Shown here: positions 23,801-32,800 of the stretch, piece by piece
How the letters are laid out: every line of letters begins with the position of its first letter
Position numbering within the stretch: the first letter of the stretch is position 1
DNA from: Fusobacterium necrogenes
Lineage (GTDB): Bacteria > Fusobacteriota > Fusobacteriia > Fusobacteriales > Fusobacteriaceae
Assembly (NCBI RefSeq): GCF_900450765.1
Contig: NZ_UGGU01000003.1
Coordinates: 1,054,001-1,118,000 of the forward strand
Direction: 5' to 3'
Length of the DNA stretch: 64,000 nucleotides
The notes under the pieces: generated by a model
What the model was told of the DNA's origin: nothing
What the model saw: only the letters and a program-made list of their open reading frames with translations
Databases searched by the model: none
Program-made: the position numbers and the translations under genes

Positions 23801-26800
23801 CTCTTCAGGGAAATGTTTTTCTAAGAAGTTTTTAATATCTTCTTTTATACTATTTTCAATTTCAGTGTTGATTCTTTGCTCTTCTGCACTCTTATCAAGT
23901 TCGTTTTGAATTTTTTCTTGTAACTCTTCTATTCTCTTATTAGCTTCTTCAGCATCTTTTCCCAAACGATCAGAGAAATCAGCCAATCTCTCAGAAAGCT
24001 CTTCTAAACTATTTTCAGTAGAAGCATTACTTTCAAGACTTGCTTCACTTCCACTTTCACTTATAATAGAATCATCACTGCTTATTGAAGACGAATCATC
24101 ATCTGAATCAATCTTATCATTTTGAATTTTTTCTTGTAACTCTCTAATCTCATCATCTAATTGTTTTAAATCATCTCTGTCCTCTTGAGTTAATTCATCT
24201 TTAGAAGTTATAAGATCCTTGATGTCTTCTAAATCCTTTAATTGCTCTTCAGGAGATTTCTCATCTATACTAGATGTATCACCATCTGAATCAGAATCAC
24301 TATTATAAACTTGTTCTGCTTGATATAAATCATCATCTGAAGAATCAGAATCACTGTTATATACCTGTTCTATTTGATATAAATCTTCATTGTCATTTAT
24401 ATTCTTATCATTTATTGGTTTATCTACTGTTACATCGCCTATTCCAGGTTCACTTGGATCATATTCGTTAACTTTTACTTTATCATCAAATGACACTTTA
24501 GGATCAGTAGTTTCTACATATTCTGCATAATATAAATCTTCATTGTCATTTATATCCTTATCATTTATCGGCTTATCTACTGTTGCATCTCCTATTCCAG
24601 GCTCACTTGGATCATATTCGTTAACCTTTACATTATCATCAAATGATACTTTTTTATCAGATCCAGTAGTTTCCACATACTCTGCATGGTATAAATCTTC
24701 TTTATCATCAGAATTATCAGAGGTATCTTTTTTACTAGAAGGTGGCTCAGCTCCTAATGGTGTATAACTTTCAGGAGTAATAATAGTTTCTCCTGCTGTA
24801 TCTTTTAATACTACATCTCCTGTTCCAGTATCTTCTCTTTGTGGCAAGTCAAATGCATTATCTTTATCCAATACTGAATATTTATCGTCTCCTCCTTTGA
24901 TAATGCTATTTCTATCACTATCTCCTACTGATTTTCCTCCCACATTTATTCCATCCGAATCGTTTCCTTTATTTATTCCTGATGTCTTTGATGTTCCTCC
25001 AAACTTACTTGAGATACTATCTACCTTATCTTTTACATCTTTTATGTTACTTGTTGATCCTGATAAGCTAATATCTCCTCCTTTTTGGTAGATATCTTTT
25101 GTTACTATTTGTGTATTTTCCATATCCTTATAGATATCTTCTACACTTCCTACTTCTCCATTTATATTTACATCTCCACCTGCTGTGATGTTATCTACTC
25201 CTATAACTCCTTTACTTACTACCTCTTTATCTTTTATATCTCCTATAGTTCCGTCTGCTCCAAAGTCTCCTGTAAATCCTCCAGAACCAGTTATATGCGC
25301 TCCTCCTGCTTGCTCTTTTGTTGTTATATCTTTTATGTTGATATTTCCACCTACATCTACTTTTCCTGCTCCTGTTTCTGATCCTAGGATTCCTCCTTCT
25401 ATATTCAAGTCTCCTTCTATATCAGCATTTAGGTTTCCTCCTGCTTTTATTCCAGATTGAGATACTGTTTCTCCACTACTCCAGATATCTCCTCCTCCAC
25501 CGCTTAATCCTACTTCTCCTTTTCCTATAGTATTAGATGCGGCTCCTATAGAAACATTAGCTCCTGCATTTGCATTTATTTCGTGGTTATCATGCGATGA
25601 TTTTTTACTTATTATATTTAAGTTTCCACCTATATCTAGATTTACATCTTTCTTAGCTTCTACATTTCCACCATCAATATTGGTATCTCCGCCAGACTTG
25701 ATACTTATATTTCCTCCAGCGCTAATAGTTGAATTTTCATAATCAGTAGAATTTTTCTTTGTAATATCTAGATTTGCACTTCCTCCAACTCCTATGTCAG
25801 TATTAGCTCCCCAAAGTGCACTTACTCCTGCTGATTCTTCTAATTGAGCTTCTAAATCTACTTTAAATCCATTTTCAGTTGATGTTTTCTTCGCTGCAGT
25901 TATATTTATATCTTTTTTAGCATCTAAATTGATATTATCTTCAGCTTTTACATCTACACCATTTAGATTAATATCTCCTTCAGTAGCTTTAATTGTTACA
26001 CTTCCACCAGCATCTACAGAGCTTACATTTTCACTAGTAGTTTTACTTGTACTATCCTCGATAGAAACATTTATAGATTGTTTATTAGTTACACCTATCG
26101 CATCGTTAAAGATTACATTTGTAACAGCACCTACACCTTGAGCTGCAAGAATACCATCATTGGCATTTCCACTCTTAATAGCACTATCCATTTGAACACC
26201 TTTATTAATTGTATCTACAATAGCACTATTAACCCCTGCAGTATTTTTTACAGCTATTGAGAATCCTGAAGAGTTTTCAGTTCTTTCATCAGTATACTTA
26301 GTAGAGTCTACCTGTTTACCGCTTATGCTTATATCACCAGTTGCCTTATAATCTCCTCCACCTATATCAACTTTATTTCCTGCGCTAATATTTATATTAT
26401 CTCCTGAGATTTGGCTTTCTGTCCAAGTAGTTTCATCTATAGTAGTATTTTTGCTTTCTAATTTAACACCAAATTCACCACTTACAATTTGGTCCATATG
26501 AGGTCTACCTGAAGTTGTTGGAGTTTTTTCATTAGATCCGTCTAAGTTTTCACCAGCGGCACTCTCTCCACCCCATTCAGTACTTATCTCACTACTTGTT
26601 GACATATCTGCTGTGCTTGCACTTCCAGTGACTCCAACTCCACCAATTCCAGCACTTCCTTCAACATATAGTCCTATATTAAGCTCTTTTTTCTCTTCAT
26701 GGTATTCATTTTTACCAGCTTCTATTGAAATATCATTACCAGCAGATAGATTAGTATCCCCATTTGCAGAAATATTTCCTCCAACTACTTTTATATTATT

Positions 26801-29800
26801 TCCAGCATTGGCATTTAAATCTCCACCTACTGATATATTACTTCCAACAGATGTAGAAGATGACTTCTTAACATCAGTTCTTCCTCCACCAAAAACTTGG
26901 TATCTAGATTCATTAGATTCCTCTTTAACTTCATTTCTACCATCAAGTATATTTAAATCATTTTCAGCATCTATGTTAGCATTTCCTCCAACAGTAACAT
27001 CACTACCTTTTAGAGTTACGTCATTTCCTGCTGAAACATTTAAATCTCCTGAAGTTTTGATACTTGATCCATGAGATAATGAAGCCTCTAATTCTTTACG
27101 CGAAGACTCTTGAGTTAGTAATCCATTTACAGTTCCTAAATTTTTCTGATATTGATCTTGATGAATAAGATCTTTTGAATCCTCTATATTAACATCATTT
27201 TTTGCATTAATATTTATAGATCCTGGAAGCGCATCTTTATTAGCATCCTCTTTTGTATCGTTAGTTGATAAATCGCTACCTACAATATTTACATTTTCTC
27301 CATTTATATTAATATTAGATCCTTGAAGATTAGATCCATTAGAAGTAGCAGAAGTTGATGAAGATTGAGCAAAGCCTCCATTGTCATATTCATGCTTAAA
27401 TTCAGAAGACACAGTATGAATATCTTTAATATTTACATCTCCACCAGCATTAATATTTATGCTACCAGCATCTCCTTCAATTATATCAGCTGACTCTTTT
27501 TTAAATAATTCTTTATAGTAATCAACATCTTTTACTACTTCAGGCTGTTCAGGTGCAGGCTCTTCAAATCCAGGTGCCCCACCTTCCTCTTCAGGTTTAA
27601 TTTCTTCTCCAGAAGCAGTTAAAGAACCTCCTTTAATATTTACATCATTTTTCGCATCTATTTGAATTCCATTATCAGCTTCTATACCTGCTTTATCAGA
27701 GATAATTTGATTTCCTTTCTCATCAACACCTAGTGTAGATTCAATATTTACATTATCTCCACTAACAATTACATTATCTCCTTTGAGGCTACCACCTATC
27801 ATATTAACGTCACCAGCAGCATCTACGGCAATGTTTTTATCTGAGCTAATTCCACCCCCCATTCCGCCAGAGCTATTGTTATTAATATCTCCAGAAGATT
27901 TGATAATAATATTGCCCCCAGCATCAATATTACCATTAGTATTATCAAATGACGTGTTGTCACTTACTAAGTCGCCTCCTACCTTTATTGTTGAAGTTCC
28001 ACCATTACCTTGGTTTTGCGCTATATTTATTCTGCTATTCTTACCTAAGTATAGTTGTGGAGCTAATACTTTTTGTCCATTAACTTCTACTTCAACATAC
28101 CATACTATGTCATGTTCTAAGTTGTTAATTTGGTCTTGAGTTAGAGCTTTTCCAAGTTCTAATCCAAGTGTGGCAGATATTTCTGCTGCGTTATCAATAA
28201 GAGCTTGGATATCTTCAGCACTAACATTTCCAGTGTAACCAAGTCCTTTTTGAATTATGTCCTTAAGTAATAAATAATCATAATATGCATCTCCTAAAAC
28301 AGCAGATGTTTTATTTTTATCATATCCTAATTGTTCAAAGAAATAATCTGAACCAAAGAATTTATCTGGGTCAATAAAATCAATATTAGTTTCATAAATA
28401 GGTTTTCCAGGTTGTGGCTCTCCCTCTACAGGTTTAAATATACCATTCTCACCTTTTGGTATATCTATAAAGATTATAGGGTTTACAGTTCCTGATACAG
28501 CTATTGCCCCTGCTAAGTTTCCTGTTTCTGCAGTTATAGTCACTCCATCTATAGTTATACTTCCAGTTGCTAATTCTACATCATGAGGATATTTTACTCC
28601 TCCAATCTCTTTAATACTATTAATATCTGAAATATCAACATCTAGATTAGAGCCAACTCCTTCTATAGAGTTATCTCCAATATTGACATTTACATTTTTA
28701 TTTCCTCCACTTTCTCCACCATTATTTACTAAACTTCCATTAGTGTGAGTAAAGTTTCCACCTGCTATTATTTGCGCATTTCCATTAGCTGCATAATATT
28801 TGAAGCTACCGTCAAAATTCCATTTATCTTGAGAAATAGGTTTATCTTTACCTTTCCAGTCGCTACCAAGAACACTTGAAAGTACTTTGTCAAGTAAAGG
28901 ATTATCTACTAAAGCTAATGCCTTATAATAAGCTTCTCTACCTCTTCCAAAATATCCTTTAGTCAGTGCATCATATAGACTTCCTTCAAAAGATACTCCA
29001 GAGTTTCCGTGAGCATTAGTTATATAAAGCTTAGTTTGCCAAGAAAGTCTAACTTGTATAAGTTTCAATAGATCAACTACATTTAAATTTTGGTATGCAG
29101 TTTCATTGAGAATATCTCCCTTGATTGTCATATCTTTTCCAGCTAATATAGTTCCAGAATAGTTATTAACCTTAGCTTTATCCGAAGAGAATCCAGAGAT
29201 ATTTAAGTTTCCTTCTGCTTCTATAGTTGCTTTATCAGTAACTACACTTTTATTTTCAATAACTGGTATCCAAATCTCTGTAGAATCAAGATGGTAGTTA
29301 AAAGTATCATCCCATCTAACTGTTTGTTTAGAACTTTCAGTATCTACAATTTCATATTTAACATCAACTCTACTTTTATTTGTTAAGTTATCAGCTTTTA
29401 TATCTAAATTACCACCAGCAGCAATAGTTCCAGCATCATTTGTAATAGACTTAGCACTTAATTTCATATCATTTTGGCTAACAATATTAGCATTTAAACT
29501 ATTGTATATCTCTCTCATAGCATTAAGTACAGCATCTTTTCCAGCCCAGATAGTATTTCCTTCTTCGTTAACTATACCATCAGCGCTTAAATTAATGTTG
29601 CTATTACTTACTATCATACCTTTATTGATAATATCTTTTTCAGTAGAGATAGATATATCTCCTAAAGCTTGAACTTTTCCTGTTTCAATATCTCCAGTTT
29701 TACTCTTAACATCTATCTTACCTTCACTTAGTACTTTTCCATTTAATTTTATATCAGAATTATTTCCTGTAATAGAAATATCACCAGAAGCTTTTACCTC

Positions 29801-32800
29801 TCCACTTGTTAAGATGACATCTCCAGTATTGTTTATAACTATACTTCCTTTTGATTGAAGTGACCCAGTATTAAAGAAACTTCCTTTAGTACTTATATCT
29901 ACTCCATTACCAATAATTTCTCCACTGTTAGCAGCACTTCTAGAATCTAAATCGATCTTACCAGCAGCATGAAGTTTTCCACTATTTCCAAAATCACCAG
30001 TCTTAGTATTGAGAGAAATATTTCCACCAGCTACTGTACTTCCAGAGTTGTGGAATCCATTACTTGTAATATTTATATCATTTCCAACACTCATATTACC
30101 ATTAGTTACTTTTTCCGAAATATTAGCTGTTAGATTTCCTTCTGTTACAAGATCTCCATTTTTATTATTTAAGTTTTTACCAGCAAGAGAAATATCATTT
30201 TTAGCTTCAATATTTCCACTATTATCTATATCTCCAGATACATTTATATCTAATTTAGAACCAGTAGCTATCTTTCCTGTATTATCAAATGAACTACCAC
30301 CAATTTCTATCTCTCCAGAAGCATTAATATTTCCTGAATTTGCAAAACTCTCTCCATTATTTCTATTTTCACTATTTATCTTAATTGTTTCTCCAACTAA
30401 TAGTTCTCCACTATTATTAACTCCTCCATTTATATTTAAGGATTTTCCTACAGATGCTGTAGCTCCTGATTTATTTGAGAAGTCTCCTGTCAGATTTAAG
30501 CCTCCTCCAGTTTCTAATTTACCAGAGTTTTCTAACTTAGATGAAGTAACATCTACATTACCTCCAACACTTAAATTGTATGAATTAAAATCTCCAGATA
30601 TATTTGCGCTTAAGTTCTCCTTAATTGTTAAATCTTTTGAACTAAAACTCTTACCCTTAACATCTAAGTTCTTTCCTACTGACATTACTCCATTATTTTT
30701 TATTGAATCTTCTGATTTTAAACTTACATCACCTTTAGTTATTACTATTCCATTATTTTCTAAAGTTGTTTTAGTTGTTATTGCTAAAGTTTCTCCTTCT
30801 ATCACACCTAAATCAGAAAAAGCTGCTATCTTAGCTTTTAGTTCTGCTAATTCTTCTGCACTTAAATTTTCTGAATTTAGATTTTGTAATAACTCTAAAT
30901 ACTCTTTTATTCTTTCTTCATTTCCATTAGAAACAAAACTATCACCACTGATTATAATTTTCTTCCCAGCAGTTATTCTTTGAGTATTCACTATTTTTCC
31001 AAGAGCTTCAATTAAAAGATTATCTCCAGCTTGTAATACCCCTGAATTAATAACGCTACCAGTTTCTAGAGTAAGATCTTTTTGTGAAGTAACAACTCCT
31101 TTATTTTTAAAAGATTCTTTTGTAGTTATTTTAACATTATCTCCAGATAATACCCCAAGCATTCCTGTTTTAGATAAGATATCTTTTAAATTATTTAATT
31201 TATTTTTAACCTCTTCTAATCCACTTAAAGTAGCTTTTAATTCTGCAAGTTGCGCTGGATCTTTTTCAGCTGCTATTTTCTTATTTAACTCTGATATAGA
31301 ATTTTCTACTTTTGTTAATTCCACCTCAGAATATTGATATAGAGCTCCTAAATATTTCTCTATCTCTTCTGAGCTTCCAGCATTGAAAAGCTCTTTAACA
31401 TTTATAACTAAATCTTTTACAGCTGTTATATGTCCTGCATTTAAAAATTTACCTTGTACAGCTTGAATTAATATAGAGTCTGCACCTAGTTTTCCTGTAT
31501 TTGTTAGATTATTTGCGCTTATTAACTTAAGATCTTTTGTAGCTAATATCTCTCCATTATTAACTAGTTCTCCAACAGTAGTAGTTAAAATAATATTTCC
31601 ATCACTAGCAATAACTTTTCCATTTAAAGCATTTATAAGTTCTTGAGCAGTGATAGTTATATCTTTTGCTGATATATTTCCATAGTTTTCAAATTTTCCT
31701 TTTAAAACTTCAATTTTTAATTTTCCATTAGGATCTACTACTTCATTTAGCTCTTTTTTATTTTCTCTAATCTCTCCTTTGTTAACAAAAGAAGAATTAG
31801 CTATTAACTCAAGATCGCTTCCTTTTAATAAAGCATTCTTTTCATTTAATAAGCTTTCAGCAGTAATAGTTAATTTCCCATCTGCAGAAATAATTCCTTT
31901 ATTTACTAATTCTTTAGTAAATATTTTTACATCTTTACCTATTATTCCTGTACTTACCCATGTAATCTCTTCTGAAGAATAAACCCTTCCACTTTCAATA
32001 TCTTTTACTTGAAGTGATCCATCACTATTTGATACTATTACTAACTTATTAGAATCAACTCCTGATACTGTAGGAATTAGTACTCCTTGTACATCTAACT
32101 TCTCTGAAAGCTTTAAAGTTATAGAATTTTTACTTATCAATCTAGCAGAAGTCTTATCTTGTAGAGTTAATCCTTTAGCAGAAATAACTATATTTCCTCC
32201 AGTAGATTGAACAGCTGATCTTATAGTTCCATTTCCTTCTAATTCAAAAGTAATATCATTCCCTGCTGAAATAGAATTAATTTGATCTTTTCCAGCAACT
32301 TTTATGATTCCACCTTTTGTTTCTAGATCTTTTCCTTTGAGTTTTATATTTTTCTTAGCATTCAATGTAGCTATTGATATTTTCCCATCAGCTTCAATCA
32401 ATATATCCTCTTCACTAAATACAACACCGTCATGTTTTACTCCAAGTCCTTGTCCAGTACTAATAAGTCTGATATTTCTTCCATACATTGCTCCTAACTC
32501 TGTTGCATATATACCATACTTGTCTTCTTTACTTTCAGTTGAAGATTTAACGTATGGTTTTGAAAGATCATTAGAGTCAAAACCTATTTTATTTTGTCCT
32601 GCTATTAATGTTATATCAGGTCTTGCTTCTCCTTCTATAGGAGATATTTCATTATATATTTGGATAGTTTTTGCTAAAACATTAAAGTAGCTACCACTAG
32701 TTCCAACTCCATTTAAAAGAATATTTCCTTTTTGCACATCAAAATTGATGCCGCTATTGTCTTTTGATATGGCACCTGTAGTTAATGTTACTCCATTAGT

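Larger units (their letters stand above)
19190..24890 (-). repeat. Six dispersed 'DNAFD' cassettes in the exoprotein
   Basis: A cassette of about 50 residues recurs six times, near 24730-24890, 23520-23680, 22080-22235, 21400-21555, 19550-19690 and 19190-19320. Each runs KYxxLxxDNAFDxP, an acidic stretch, 'LKDTA' or 'IKDIANEP', then a Tyr segment such as 'YTPLGAEPP'. The fifth and sixth copies are shortened. The cassettes alternate with coiled-coil modules and proline/tyrosine linkers, so the region looks built by recombination of modules. Confidence 0.85.

Noticed and set aside
19190-24890. The repeated cassettes might be taken for a CRISPR array or tandem DNA repeats
   Set aside because: Repeat units are long, diverged, in frame and coding; there are no short identical repeats with regular unique spacers and no cas genes.
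30009-30983. A 324-codon plus-strand frame and many smaller ones inside the giant exoprotein gene
   Set aside because: They are antisense to a repetitive, composition-biased coding sequence, lack ribosome-binding sites and family signatures, and give low-complexity Ser/Pro/Leu-rich translations.
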